Origin: Brevibacterium jeotgali
GTDB taxonomy: Bacteria; Actinomycetota; Actinomycetes; Actinomycetales; Brevibacteriaceae
Length of the DNA stretch: 64,000 bases
Reading direction: 5' to 3'
Assembly: GCF_900169175.1 (NCBI RefSeq)
Contig: NZ_FXZM01000007.1
Coordinates: 62,001 to 126,000 of the forward strand
A program made the translations under genes and the position numbers. Positions 42,348 through 51,523 of the stretch are shown here, one piece after another (the stretch's first letter is position 1; every line of letters begins with the position of its first letter). The notes below the pieces were generated by a model. That model was not told the origin of the DNA and did not search any database. It saw only the letters and a program-made list of their open reading frames with translations.

Positions 42348-43841
42348 GTGAAGACTTCGAAAAGTCTTGTTCTTGCCCCCGCAGTAGCCGCCGCGGTTTC
42401 CGGCCTCATCGCCGTGCCCGCTATCGCTTCCACTGCTTCCCCGACCTCGGGCAGCTCCGACTCCGTCGAGCTGCCGGACGATATCGCCACCGGCGGCCCT
42501 GCCACGGTGAACCCGAACGACTCCTCAGTACCCACGAGCCAGTCGTCCGACGAAGACTCCGACGACACAGGTCCTCAGGCGATCGTCGAGGCCGCAGAGG
42601 TGTCGCAGGAGGACATCGCGGACAAGGCGACGGGCATCCGCTTCTCCGGGACCGGCTTCACGCCCGAGGAGAAGGCGACCGTCACGGTCGTCGGGACCGA
42701 GGGCACCGAGTACGCGCCCGAATCCGAGCTCACCGTCACGGAGGACGGGGAGGTCAACGGACGCTACTTCTTCACGACCACGGGGAGCGCGAAGGTGCCG
42801 CAGGGCACGTACGCGCTCTACCTCACCGACCTCGAGACCGAGGAGGAGACGGAACCCGTCTCCTTCGAGGTCGTCGACGAGGTCGAAGAGACGGCCGAGC
42901 CGACGCCGACGCCCACGGAGACGGCCGAGCCGACCGAGACCGCGTCGCCGACGCCGACTGAAACGGCAGAGCCCACGCAGACTGCCGAGCCCACCGAGAC
43001 GGCGGAGCCGACACCGACTGAGACGGCAGAGCCCACGCAGACTGCCGAGCCCACCGAGACCGCGGAGCCCACGGAGACCGCGGAGCCGACAGAGACGGCA
43101 GAGCCCACGCAGACTGCCGAGCCCACCGAGACAGCGGAGCCGACACCGACTGAGACGGCAGAGCCCACCGAGACCGCGTCGCCGACACCGACTGAGACGG
43201 CAGAGCCCACGGAGACCGCGGAGCCCACCGAGTCCGCGTCGCCCACACCGACCGAGACCCCCACGGACGATCCCGTGGAGGACGTCGATCCGACGATCGC
43301 GATCGACCCGACCGAGATCACCTCGGAGGCGTTCGCGTCCTCCGACGGCGGGGTGACGATCTCCGTGTCGGACGCCGCTGCCGGTTCCGAGGTGTCGCTG
43401 AGCGTGGCCCACGGGCAGGGCCAGGTCTCCCGCTTCGAGACCTCGAAGCCCGCGAACGATGACGGGGCAGCCGTATTCCAGCTGCACCCGGACGGCAAGG
43501 CCGTGCTGGGCGCGTACTCCGTGGTCGTCTCCGGCGAGGGCTTCGACGATCTCACCGGTGAGTTCACCGTCGTGACGAACGGGACCGAGGTCGAGAGGGA
43601 CGACGAGGACGACTCGCAGGGCGGAGCCGACGACTCGGACGACAACGGCTCCGAGGACAGCGGTTCCGGTGACCAGGGCGGATCCGGCGACGGATCACGC
43701 TCGGGCAGCGCCGCCGATCTGCCGCGCACGGGCACCGAGCTCACCGGACTGGCACTGGGCGCAGGCCTGCTGGTCGTGGGTGTTGCTGCAGTCGTCGTGA
43801 CGCGCCGTCGTTCCGCGCAGGCCGACCCCTCGGAGTTCTGA
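42348..43841 (+). CDS. LPXTG-anchored cell-wall protein with Thr/Glu/Pro stalk
   Basis: The 497-residue protein begins with a signal peptide ending IASTA (about residue 27). A first Ig-like or MG2-like domain follows (residues 80-180, with GIRFSGTGFTPEEKATVTV), then about 125 residues of ETAEPT-type repeats, a second domain (DPTEITSEAFAS and then LSVAHGQGQV), an acidic linker and the sorting signal LPRTG at residues 458-462, with membrane helix and TRRRSA tail. The GTG start has AAAGG 9 bases upstream. It is the first gene of a unit with the pseudo-ATPase and membrane protein that follow, 4 bases after its stop. Confidence 0.85.
   Translation: MKTSKSLVLAPAVAAAVSGLIAVPAIASTASPTSGSSDSVELPDDIATGGPATVNPNDSSVPTSQSSDEDSDDTGPQAIVEAAEVSQEDIADKATGIRFSGTGFTPEEKATVTVVGTEGTEYAPESELTVTEDGEVNGRYFFTTTGSAKVPQGTYALYLTDLETEEETEPVSFEVVDEVEETAEPTPTPTETAEPTETASPTPTETAEPTQTAEPTETAEPTPTETAEPTQTAEPTETAEPTETAEPTETAEPTQTAEPTETAEPTPTETAEPTETASPTPTETAEPTETAEPTESASPTPTETPTDDPVEDVDPTIAIDPTEITSEAFASSDGGVTISVSDAAAGSEVSLSVAHGQGQVSRFETSKPANDDGAAVFQLHPDGKAVLGAYSVVVSGEGFDDLTGEFTVVTNGTEVERDDEDDSQGGADDSDDNGSEDSGSGDQGGSGDGSRSGSAADLPRTGTELTGLALGAGLLVVGVAAVVVTRRRSAQADPSEF
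42890..43265 (+). repeat. ETAEPT-coding repeat array
   Basis: About 20 degenerate copies of an 18-base unit encode (E/Q)TAEPT and related PTPT variants, forming an extended stalk. Units differ at third positions, so slippage-prone identity is limited. Confidence 0.8.
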
Positions 43842-43845
43842 CTCC

Positions 43846-45102
43846 ATGGCCGGCATCGGGGAGCTGCCGCAGCGCGCAGGATCCGTTCTGGATCTGAGCA
43901 GCGTGCGGCTCTCCGGTGACCCGCTGACCAGCACGCCGCTGAACGGCGGTGACGACCTCCTGCTCATGGGGCGGGCCGAGGACGTCAGCGCCGTTCTGCG
44001 TGCTGTGGCGGAGCTGCCCGGCGCTCGGGCCCTTCCCGCCCCCGCGGGTGAGGGCCGCGAGGCCCGGGAGCGTCTGAGCCGGTGGCTGCGGACGCACACC
44101 GGTGTGGCGGACGCGGCGCGTCAGCAGGAGGCCCTCACCCGCGTCGGCCTCGCGTCCGATGTGGGTCCGCGGACGCGGATCGAGGACCTCGGGCTCGTCT
44201 CCCGCGTGCGGCTGCGGCTGGCCGCCGTCGTCCTCGTGGGTGAGGCCGCCGCGGACGTGACGCACATCGTCCTCGACTCCCCCTTCGCGGAGGTCCCCGG
44301 ACATCAGCGAGCGGGACTGCGATCCATCCTCGTGCGTGAGCTGCGCACCAGCGGCCTGGGCGCCGTCCTGTCGACCGACTCCCCCGTCGACGCCCTCGTC
44401 CTGGGCGCACGGACCATCGAACTCGACGCTGAGCAGGTCGCCCAGGAGGGCGACGCCACCACGATCCTGGGCCGCCCGCGCGGTGGCCTCACCGCATCAC
44501 TCGCCGGCGCGAACGTCATGTCCGGCCTCGCCCGCCGCGGCTGGCTGAGCATCGGGCATTCACAGGTGCGGCGACGCACCGACCTGGACGGCAAGGTGTA
44601 CCTCGCGATCCCCACGGACGCGGTCACCCTGTCCGTCGACGAATTCGACCCCGCATTCCGCGGCGAGTCCGTGTTCGAAGTCATCGTCATCGGCATCCGC
44701 GACGAGGGCAGCCTCCTGCAGGTGCGCCTGTCGCCCGCAGACAATGAGGCGGGCCTCCCGCTCGTCGCCGACGTCCTCGACGCATCCTCCCGTCGCGCCT
44801 GGGGCGCGATCACCCCCGCGCAGGGCGGCGAGACCATCCCTGGCGGTCCGGTCGCCGGCACCACCGCCGGAGAGGCCCCGGCCCACCGCACCCCGGCCGA
44901 GGCGGCCGACGGTCTCGCTGCGGCCCACGGCGAGCCCGCCGGGACCTCGGCGGCGGACTCACCGGCGCCCGGCACGTGGGCGCTCCTCCAGCCCGGGCTG
45001 GGACCCGATCTGGAGACCCAGCTGCGACGGATCACCATGGGATCCCGACTCTGGGCGGAGGTGGACACACAGCGGATCCACGTCTGGTCGGTCGAGGAAT
45101 GA
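43846..45102 (+). CDS. Degenerate ABC ATPase (ModC/CysA-like) with TOBE domain
   Basis: The 418-residue protein can be laid over a ModC/CysA-type ATPase. Near residue 40, LLLMGRAEDVSAVLRAV sits where the Walker A GPSGSGKTTLLRAI should be. DLGLVSR (114-120) stands for the LSGGQ signature, and THIVLDSPFAEV (139-150) for Walker B, with Ser in place of the catalytic Glu. LSTDSPVDAL (175-184) replaces the H-loop VTHDPVDAL. The fold continues with VAQEG and a TOBE-like C-terminus (LAGANVMSG to about 305) that closes with a second half-TOBE at the end. ATP binding and hydrolysis are surely lost. It sits between a wall protein and a membrane protein, overlapping the latter by 4 bases, so a structural or ligand-binding role is likely. 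Confidence 0.65.
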   Translation: MAGIGELPQRAGSVLDLSSVRLSGDPLTSTPLNGGDDLLLMGRAEDVSAVLRAVAELPGARALPAPAGEGREARERLSRWLRTHTGVADAARQQEALTRVGLASDVGPRTRIEDLGLVSRVRLRLAAVVLVGEAAADVTHIVLDSPFAEVPGHQRAGLRSILVRELRTSGLGAVLSTDSPVDALVLGARTIELDAEQVAQEGDATTILGRPRGGLTASLAGANVMSGLARRGWLSIGHSQVRRRTDLDGKVYLAIPTDAVTLSVDEFDPAFRGESVFEVIVIGIRDEGSLLQVRLSPADNEAGLPLVADVLDASSRRAWGAITPAQGGETIPGGPVAGTTAGEAPAHRTPAEAADGLAAAHGEPAGTSAADSPAPGTWALLQPGLGPDLETQLRRITMGSRLWAEVDTQRIHVWSVEE

Positions 45103-46238
45103 CGGGCCACGGCGAATCCGCGGGCGTCCGCACTCGCACGTCTTCGACACGCGCCCGCAGCCTGGCCATCGCCGGGCTGCTGGTCGTCGTCCTCACCGTC
45201 ACCAGCGTGCCCGTCCTCGGGATGGTCGCGTACGGTCCGGCACGCACCGTGAGTGCCTACCTCGCGGCGCTCGACCGCGCAGACGCGGACGGAGCGCTCG
45301 GACGACTCGTCACCGGTGAGATCACAGACGGGTGGGCACTCACCGACGCAGCGCTGGAAGGCGCCCCGTCGCTCCCGACCCGGGCGGCGGTCACACATGC
45401 GGAGGTGGACGGCGACACGGCGGCGGTCACCGCGCAGTTCGACCTGGCGGGGACGACACGGACCCAGGAGTTCTCGCTGGTCCGCGCCCCCGGGACGTGG
45501 GGCCTGTTCCCCGTCTGGCTCATCGAACCCGGAACGCTGCCGCGGCTCGACCTGGTCGTCGACGGCGCCTCGACGGTCCGCATCAACAACGCGGACGTCC
45601 CCGCCCCCCGCGACGGCCTGCCCGTGCTCTATCCCGTCGAGTACAGCGCGGGCTTCGCCGAAGACTACTTCCGCTCCACTGCGCAGAACGCAGTGGTCGA
45701 CGGATCCGCTCCCGAGGTCGAGGTCCAGCTGGCCGCCGAACCGACTGAGATGCTGCGGGCTGAGGTCGAGCGCCTCGTCCGGGAGCACCTCGACGGGTGC
45801 GTCACGGCGACGACGCTCATGCCCGCCGGATGCACCTTCGGGCACGATACGGTCAACACGATGCTGGGCGACGTGTCGTGGGAGATGGTCGAGTATCCGG
45901 ACGTGCGGCTGTCGACGGAGCGCCGTCGTCTCGTCACCGCCCCGGCCGAGGCCGTCGCCCAGGTGTCCGGCCGCTACCGCGACATCGTCACGGCGATGGA
46001 ATCGGACGTCGACCAACCGATCTCGTTCACCTTCAGCGCCACTGTCACGATCGAGGACGGCGAGCCTGCGATCCAGCCGGTCGAAGCGGGGCTCTCCGGC
46101 GGAGCAGGGCTGGGCGAGGAGTCAGACGCCGACGCGGAGGATGCGGATTCGGATCGCGCGGATTCGGAGAGCGACGGGCCGGATGACGCGCCGGACGACG
46201 GCCCTGTCGACGCTCCTCCGGTCACGGACGGAGACTGA
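45099..46238 (+). CDS. Membrane-anchored extracytoplasmic protein, unknown
   Basis: The 379-residue protein has one membrane anchor near the start (about residues 22-45). Most of the rest lies outside the cell, including repeated beta-rich parts such as VTHAEVDGDTAAVTAQFDL and FSLVRAPGTWGLFPVW. A Cys pair in LDGCVTATTLMPAGCTFG probably forms a disulfide. The final 50 residues are an acidic low-complexity tail. I do not recognise a family, but the Cys motif recurs in actinobacterial envelope proteins. The start overlaps the stop of the pseudo-ATPase (ATGA), so they are translated together. Confidence 0.65.
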   Translation: MTGHGESAGVRTRTSSTRARSLAIAGLLVVVLTVTSVPVLGMVAYGPARTVSAYLAALDRADADGALGRLVTGEITDGWALTDAALEGAPSLPTRAAVTHAEVDGDTAAVTAQFDLAGTTRTQEFSLVRAPGTWGLFPVWLIEPGTLPRLDLVVDGASTVRINNADVPAPRDGLPVLYPVEYSAGFAEDYFRSTAQNAVVDGSAPEVEVQLAAEPTEMLRAEVERLVREHLDGCVTATTLMPAGCTFGHDTVNTMLGDVSWEMVEYPDVRLSTERRRLVTAPAEAVAQVSGRYRDIVTAMESDVDQPISFTFSATVTIEDGEPAIQPVEAGLSGGAGLGEESDADAEDADSDRADSESDGPDDAPDDGPVDAPPVTDGD

Positions 46239-46276
46239 CAGCCTCGGCCTCGCCGTGGGCTCGGAGTGTCCAGCTC

Positions 46277-48352
46277 TCAGTTCGTCCCGCGGAGGTCCAG
46301 CCGCAGGACGTCGTCTCCACCGCTGACCAGCTCGACGGGGATGCCCCAGTCCTGCTGGTAGAGGTGGCAGGCCGCATGCAGCGGGATCTCGCCGCCGGGT
46401 TCGCCGTCGCACGACGCCGCGCGGGCGGTGATGTGGAGGACACCGGAGCGGACCTCGGGATTCAGCGTCAGTGACCGCGACATGCCGTCGTGGCCGCCGG
46501 CTCCGGAGGCGATGAGCTCCGGCGGGGTCGAGGACACCTGCAGGTGCGTCGGGTCGCCCCACCGGTCGTCGAGCTTCTGCCCGGTCGGCACGGTGAAGCC
46601 GACCTCGATCTCGAGTGCTCCGTCCCCGATCGTCGTCGCCGGTCGCGTCGTCTGCTGTGCGCCCTCCGCGACGACGAGTGCTTCTGCGGGGATCGGCACC
46701 GCGGTGAGCTGGTGCGCGGCGGACTCGGCGACGAGCAGGTGCGCGGCGCGGGACTCGGCCGTCGTGCCATCGGCGTGCTCGGGGAGGACGACGAGGATGT
46801 CGGACGGTTCCGCGAGTCCGCGCGCCAGAGTGCTCACGGTCTTCGTCAGCGGGTCGTAGCGGCGGATCGCACCGTTGTAGGTGTCTGCGATGGCGACTGA
46901 CCCGTCGGGGAGTTCAGCGACGCCCAGCGGATGCTGGAGACGGGCCTCTGCCGCAGGACCGTCCTGGAAGCCGAAGTCGAAGAGCCCCACACCCACCTGC
47001 GTGGTGACGGTGCCGTCGCGAGGGTCGAGGCGGCGCAGCGCCGAGGTCTCCGAGTCCGCGATCCAGATCGTCCCGTCTGCGGCCGGGGCGAGGCCGGAGG
47101 TCTGCGCGAACCACGCGCTCTCGTCCGGAGAGGCGGAGTCGCGCAGTCCCTCGTTCATCGTGCCGGACAGCTGGCGGACGACGCCGGTGCTGGGGTCGAA
47201 GTCCCAGATCGTATGGCTGCCGGCCATCGCGATGACGACGCGCTCCGACTCCGGCGACCAGAGGACGTCCCAGGGGCTCGACAGCTTGATCGTGGTGCCG
47301 GGCGCCTCGAACGGCGCCTGCGCTCCCGGGGCCCCGACGACATTGTCGTGCGCGCCCACCATGAACTGCTGGCCGGTGCCGGCGAGTGTCGTGACGACGG
47401 TCGCGTCACCGGGTGCGCCGAGCCGCACGCCCCGCAGCAGGTGGTTCACGGTGTCTGCGATGACGAGGTCGTATCCGGCGGCGTCTGCGAGGTCGCGCGG
47501 CAGTTCGGTGATTCCACCGGGTTCGGAGAACTGCGCGGTGTCGTCCGCGCCGTCGCTGCGCCCCCGCTCACCGGTGCCGATGCGCTGGAGGATGCGGGTG
47601 CCGGAAGCATCGAACTCGACGAGCGAGTGGTGGCCGGAATCCGCGACGAGGAGGTTGCCCTCGTGGCCCGGGACGTCGGTGAGGCGGATGACCTTGCCGG
47701 GATAGGACAGGTCCCGCTCGACGGGCTCGGGCGGCACGTAGGGGCCGTCGCCGCGGTGCAGGGTTCCCTTCGCATCGTGCTCGGCGACCAGTTCCTCGAT
47801 GAGGGAGGCGAGGCCCGAGGAGTGCCCTTCGCCGGACATCGAGGCGACGATGTACCCCTCCGGGTCGATGAGGGTGAGCGTCGGCCATGCGCGCGCGGTG
47901 TAGGCCTGCCACGTGACCAGGTCCGGATCGTCCAGGACGATGTGCTCGACGCCGTAGCGCTCGACCGCCTGGTCGACGGCCTCGACGGTCCGCTCGAACT
48001 CGAACTTGGGGCTGTGCACGCCGACCGTCACGAGGACGTCGCCGTACTTCTCCTCGAGGGGACGCAGCTCGTCCAGGACGTGGAGGCAGTTGATGCAGCA
48101 GAAGGTCCAGAAGTCCAGCAGCACGATCTTGCCGCGCAGTTCCTGGAGGGTGAGGTCCTCCCCACCGGTGTTGATCCACCGGCGGCCGGTGAGCTCCGGT
48201 GCGCGCAGACGGATGCCCTCCCGGGCCGGGGACACCGTCGCGGGACCAGTGGGCGCTGATGACGCGGAGCCGGGCCCAGGCATCTGGGAGCCGGGCGCGG
48301 GAGCCGCGCCGGGGGCCTCGGCCTGGGTGGAGGTGTTCTGCTGAGCGGTCAT
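46277..48352 (-). CDS. Thioredoxin-like and NHL-repeat protein (NHLRC2 type)
   Basis: The 691-residue protein has a low-complexity N-terminus, a thioredoxin/TlpA-like domain (about residues 45-180) with the unusual CCINC motif in DFWTFCCINCLHVLDELRPL, and then NHL-type beta-propeller blades such as VRLTDVPGHEGNLLVADSGHHSLVEFD and LPDGSVAIADTYNGAIRRYDP. A final beta domain follows. It has no signal peptide, so it acts in the cytoplasm. The layout is that of NHLRC2 proteins, whose biochemical role is unclear. The start was set at MTAQQ; GAGAAT 7 bases before it fits a leaderless start. Confidence 0.85.
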   Translation of the reverse strand: MTAQQNTSTQAEAPGAAPAPGSQMPGPGSASSAPTGPATVSPAREGIRLRAPELTGRRWINTGGEDLTLQELRGKIVLLDFWTFCCINCLHVLDELRPLEEKYGDVLVTVGVHSPKFEFERTVEAVDQAVERYGVEHIVLDDPDLVTWQAYTARAWPTLTLIDPEGYIVASMSGEGHSSGLASLIEELVAEHDAKGTLHRGDGPYVPPEPVERDLSYPGKVIRLTDVPGHEGNLLVADSGHHSLVEFDASGTRILQRIGTGERGRSDGADDTAQFSEPGGITELPRDLADAAGYDLVIADTVNHLLRGVRLGAPGDATVVTTLAGTGQQFMVGAHDNVVGAPGAQAPFEAPGTTIKLSSPWDVLWSPESERVVIAMAGSHTIWDFDPSTGVVRQLSGTMNEGLRDSASPDESAWFAQTSGLAPAADGTIWIADSETSALRRLDPRDGTVTTQVGVGLFDFGFQDGPAAEARLQHPLGVAELPDGSVAIADTYNGAIRRYDPLTKTVSTLARGLAEPSDILVVLPEHADGTTAESRAAHLLVAESAAHQLTAVPIPAEALVVAEGAQQTTRPATTIGDGALEIEVGFTVPTGQKLDDRWGDPTHLQVSSTPPELIASGAGGHDGMSRSLTLNPEVRSGVLHITARAASCDGEPGGEIPLHAACHLYQQDWGIPVELVSGGDDVLRLDLRGTN

Positions 48353-48490
48353 GCCGGTGATTCTCCCATCTGCACGCAGCCGCGCGGTGCGCACGTGTCA
48401 CACGAGGGAACATGCGCACCGACCCCGGTGTTCCCGGCGGTCGTCGGGACTCCTGGCCCGTGTGCGGACGCGCTCTGAGACAATCACGGC

Positions 48491-49423
48491 ATGAGTGACC
48501 AGACTGCACCCGACGCCTCATCCGCCGACACACAGGTCGCCGCACACCAGGACGCCGTGGGTGACGACGCCCGCACCATCCGCGAGCGCCTGGCCCAGGT
48601 GACGGAGACCGTGCGCGCTGCCTCACGCGAAGCGCACGGCGATGCGGCCGCCGTCCGGGTCATGCTGGCGACGAAGACGCAGCCGGCTGCGCGGATCCGT
48701 GTGGCACTCGAGGCGGGCCACACGCTCATCGGCGAGAACCGGGTCCAGGAGCTGCAGGCGAAGGCGCCGGAGCTCGCAGACATCCCCCACGAGCCCCATC
48801 TCATCGGGCCCCTGCAGCGGAACAAGGTGAATCACACCCTGCGCGCGGGTGCCGTGTGCGTGCAGTCGATCGACAGCCTCGCGGTTGCTCAGAAGCTGTC
48901 CGACCGGATCGCCGCCCTGGCGGCGGAGGGCCACGACGCACTCGTCGCAGAGGCCCCGGGCACCCTCCGCACCGTCGGCACCCTCCGCACCGTCGGCACC
49001 GGGTCGCCAGACTCTGAGCAGTCCGGCCCACTCGTGGATGCGGCCCCGGGATCGCCCACCTCCACCGCAGACCCCCAGTCCCCTCTGCTCGACGTGTTCC
49101 TCCAGGTGAACACGTCGCGGGAGGACTCGAAGTCCGGAGTGACACCCGCGGCGGCGGAAGAGCTCGCAGGCCAGGTGCGCGAGCTGCCGCACCTGCGGAT
49201 CCGTGGCCTCATGACGATCGGCTTCCCCGGAGCGGGCGACGACGAGATCCGCCCGTCCTACGCAGAGCTGCGGGAGCTGTCCGTGCGCCTCCGCGACGCG
49301 GGCGTCCTCCCGACGACCGCGACGGAGCTCTCGATGGGCATGAGCGCCGACTACGCGCTCGCGATCGAGGAGGGCGCGACGATCGTGCGCATCGGCTCCA
49401 CGGTGTTCGGCGCGCGGGACTGA
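48491..49423 (+). CDS. PLP homeostasis protein YggS family
   Basis: The 310-residue protein has the alanine-racemase-like barrel of the YggS/PROSC family. The PLP-binding lysine is Lys62 in MLATKTQ, and the phosphate-binding part is LSMGMSADYALAIEEGATIVRIGSTVFG. It binds and delivers pyridoxal phosphate. About 45 extra residues lie between the strand ALVAEAP and LLDVFLQVN, and the underlying DNA has two identical 18-base repeats at 48962-48997. GACAAT lies 6 bases before the ATG, fitting the leaderless pattern. Confidence 0.87.
   Translation: MSDQTAPDASSADTQVAAHQDAVGDDARTIRERLAQVTETVRAASREAHGDAAAVRVMLATKTQPAARIRVALEAGHTLIGENRVQELQAKAPELADIPHEPHLIGPLQRNKVNHTLRAGAVCVQSIDSLAVAQKLSDRIAALAAEGHDALVAEAPGTLRTVGTLRTVGTGSPDSEQSGPLVDAAPGSPTSTADPQSPLLDVFLQVNTSREDSKSGVTPAAAEELAGQVRELPHLRIRGLMTIGFPGAGDDEIRPSYAELRELSVRLRDAGVLPTTATELSMGMSADYALAIEEGATIVRIGSTVFGARD
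48962..48997 (+). repeat. Tandem 18-base duplication inside the YggS gene
   Basis: ACCCTCCGCACCGTCGGC occurs twice in a row without a mismatch and encodes the duplicated LRTVGT. It lies in a hydrophilic insert absent from the family core and keeps the frame. Confidence 0.7.
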
Positions 49424-49519
49424 AACGACGAGCAGCTACCACCTTTCATCAGACCGCATATGAAAGAACGTGTGCGGTCTGCCGAAAGCTGGCAGCTGCG
49501 GCTCGGAGCTGGGTGCCCG

Positions 49520-50428
49520 TCAGCCCTTCGGCAGGCCCGGCGTCTCCTCGTCGATGTTGCGGATGAGGATCGACGTGTCGAAGTCGCCCCAGCCGTCATC
49601 GATCAGCTGCTGCAGCTTCTCGTGGACGAGCGACGCCGCGGGCAGGTCGACGCCCTGCGACTCTGCTCCGGCCAGCGCCAGACCCAGGTCCTTGTGCATG
49701 AGCATCGTGGAGAAGCCGGCGGCGAACTCGCGCTCCGCAGGCGAGTTCTCGACCACTCCGGGGACCGGGTACCAGTTGCGCAGCGGCCAGGAGTCGCCCG
49801 ATGACACCGATGCGATGTCGAAGAACACCTTGGGGTCCAGGCCGAACTTCTGTGCGAGCACAGCGCCTTCGACCACGCCCTGCAGGCTGATCGCCAGCTG
49901 CATGTTGTTCGCGATCTTCGCGGCCTGACCGGCCGCCTCGCCACCTGCGTGGAAGATGTTGCCCGCCATCGTCTCGATGATCGGCTTGGCATCGGCGATC
50001 GCGTCGTCAGCGCCACCGAGCATGAAGGTCAGCGTGCCGGCCTGCGCTCCGCCGATGCCGCCGGAGACGGGTCCGTCGATGAACCGGAAGCCGCGCTCGC
50101 GTGCAGCGGCGTGCAGCGTCCGGGCGGAGTCGAAGTCGATCGTCGACGAATCGACCAGCAGCGTCGAGGTCTCCGCGGAGTCGAAGACGCCGTCCGCGTC
50201 GAGGTACACGGTGCGCGCGTGCTCACCCTTGGGCAGCATCGTGAAGACGACGTCTGCGCCGGCGACGGCCTCGGCGATGGAGGCTGCAGGGGTGACCCCG
50301 TCCTCTGCGGCGGCGGTGATCGCGGCTTCGACGACGTCGTAGCCGGTGACCGTGTGGCCTGCGGCGATAAGGTTCTTGGTCATGGGGTGGCCCATATTCC
50401 CGAGCCCGATCCAACCGATGTGTGCCAT
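49520..50428 (-). CDS. 3-Hydroxyisobutyrate dehydrogenase-family protein
   Basis: The 302-residue enzyme starts with the NAD-binding GWIGLGNMGHPMTKNL, then shows FIDGPVSGGIGGAQAGTL (substrate-binding signature) and the catalytic lysine in GQAAKIANNM. The length fits 3-hydroxyisobutyrate dehydrogenase or tartronate semialdehyde reductase; both belong to the same family. 3-HIB dehydrogenase acts in valine breakdown. The ATG was chosen because AAGGAGG lies 4 bases before it. It is divergent from a LysR gene that may control it. Confidence 0.88.
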   Translation of the reverse strand: MAHIGWIGLGNMGHPMTKNLIAAGHTVTGYDVVEAAITAAAEDGVTPAASIAEAVAGADVVFTMLPKGEHARTVYLDADGVFDSAETSTLLVDSSTIDFDSARTLHAAARERGFRFIDGPVSGGIGGAQAGTLTFMLGGADDAIADAKPIIETMAGNIFHAGGEAAGQAAKIANNMQLAISLQGVVEGAVLAQKFGLDPKVFFDIASVSSGDSWPLRNWYPVPGVVENSPAEREFAAGFSTMLMHKDLGLALAGAESQGVDLPAASLVHEKLQQLIDDGWGDFDTSILIRNIDEETPGLPKG

Positions 50429-50551
50429 GATGCCTCCTTGCATGATGCATGCGAGATGTGACGTGCGTGGCACCAGCCTATTGCCCACCGCCCGGTGGCG
50501 CAGCGCAGGTCCGCTCGCAGGTTGTGCACCGATGGTGTGCGCGAGTGCAGA

Positions 50552-50557
50552 TAGCAT
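50552..50557 (+). promoter_or_regulatory. -10 element of a leaderless promoter (LysR gene)
   Basis: TAGCAT ends 6 bases before the ATG at 50564. Confidence 0.5.
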
Positions 50558-50563
50558 GCGGGG

Positions 50564-51523
50564 ATGACGAGCCCGCACGCACATCCGTCCCCCAGCCTGC
50601 GCATTGCGCCGGACGATCTCCTCGCCCTGCTGGCCGTCGCACGCCTGGGCAAGTACACCGCCGCAGCGACCAGCATGGGCGTCAACCACACCACGGTGTC
50701 CCGTCGGATCGCGGCTCTGGAGAAGGCGGTGGGCGAGCGCGTGCTCGCCGCCTCCCCCGACGGATGGGAGCTCACCCCCCGCGGTCGTCGGCTGCTGCCC
50801 GCCGCCGAGGCCGTGGAGACCGCCCTCGCCACGGCCGCGACCACGACCGGTCGGGGCGGAGACACCGACTCGCTGACCGGAACGGTCCGTCTCGCCGCAC
50901 CTGCGGGCTACGCCGACTGGTTCGCGCTGCCCGTCCTCGCGCAGCTGCAGCGAGTGCACCCCGGACTGCAGGTGGAGGTCCTCACAGCCACTCAGCGGGC
51001 GCGCCGCTACCGGTCGGGTGTGGACATCGAGATCGTGGTCGGCCGCCCGGACGCTCCGCAGTCCATCGCACAGTTCCTCAGGCACTATTCATTGGGCCTC
51101 TTCGCCTCGCAGGAATACATCGATGAGAACGGGGAGCCGGAATCGCTCGCCCAGATGGCAGGCCATCGCCTCATCTACTATCCGGAGCACTCGCTGAGTG
51201 TCGAGGACCTCGCGCACGCGACGGAAGGGCTGCCTCAGCCCGCGGGCCATTTCCGCTCCAACGGGGTCCGGCTGCACGTGCGCGCGACGCAGCTGGGGAT
51301 CGGCATCGGGCTCCTGCCCACGTACGTCGTGGACGACACTGCGGCGCATCGCAGCACTGATCGTGTCGGTCCCACCCACCCTGACCTGGTCCGCGTCCTC
51401 CCGGTCTTCGCACGGCCGATGGAGTACTGGGCGGCTGTGCGTCCGGAAGTCCTCCGCCGTCCCGCCGTCGAACACGTCCTGCTGGCCCTGCGCGACGGTC
51501 CACCCACAACCGCAGAATGGTGA
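50564..51523 (+). CDS. LysR-family transcriptional regulator
   Basis: The 319-residue protein has the LysR winged helix at its start (LLAVARLGKYTAAATSMGVNHTTVSRRIAALE), then the linker and a substrate-binding domain (about residues 105-310). It is divergent from the 3-hydroxyisobutyrate dehydrogenase gene, with 135 bases between the start codons, and LysR regulators usually control the gene next to them. The ligand is unknown. Confidence 0.88.
   Translation: MTSPHAHPSPSLRIAPDDLLALLAVARLGKYTAAATSMGVNHTTVSRRIAALEKAVGERVLAASPDGWELTPRGRRLLPAAEAVETALATAATTTGRGGDTDSLTGTVRLAAPAGYADWFALPVLAQLQRVHPGLQVEVLTATQRARRYRSGVDIEIVVGRPDAPQSIAQFLRHYSLGLFASQEYIDENGEPESLAQMAGHRLIYYPEHSLSVEDLAHATEGLPQPAGHFRSNGVRLHVRATQLGIGIGLLPTYVVDDTAAHRSTDRVGPTHPDLVRVLPVFARPMEYWAAVRPEVLRRPAVEHVLLALRDGPPTTAEW

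Noticed and set aside
42890..43265. Repetitive DNA resembling a CRISPR-like or satellite array
   Set aside because: The repeats are contiguous, in frame and encode a Thr/Glu/Pro stalk in a wall protein; there are no spacers.
43846..45102. The pseudo-ATPase as a decayed pseudogene
   Set aside because: It is uninterrupted, has the codon use of its neighbours and is translationally coupled on both sides, which argues for a kept protein without ATPase activity.
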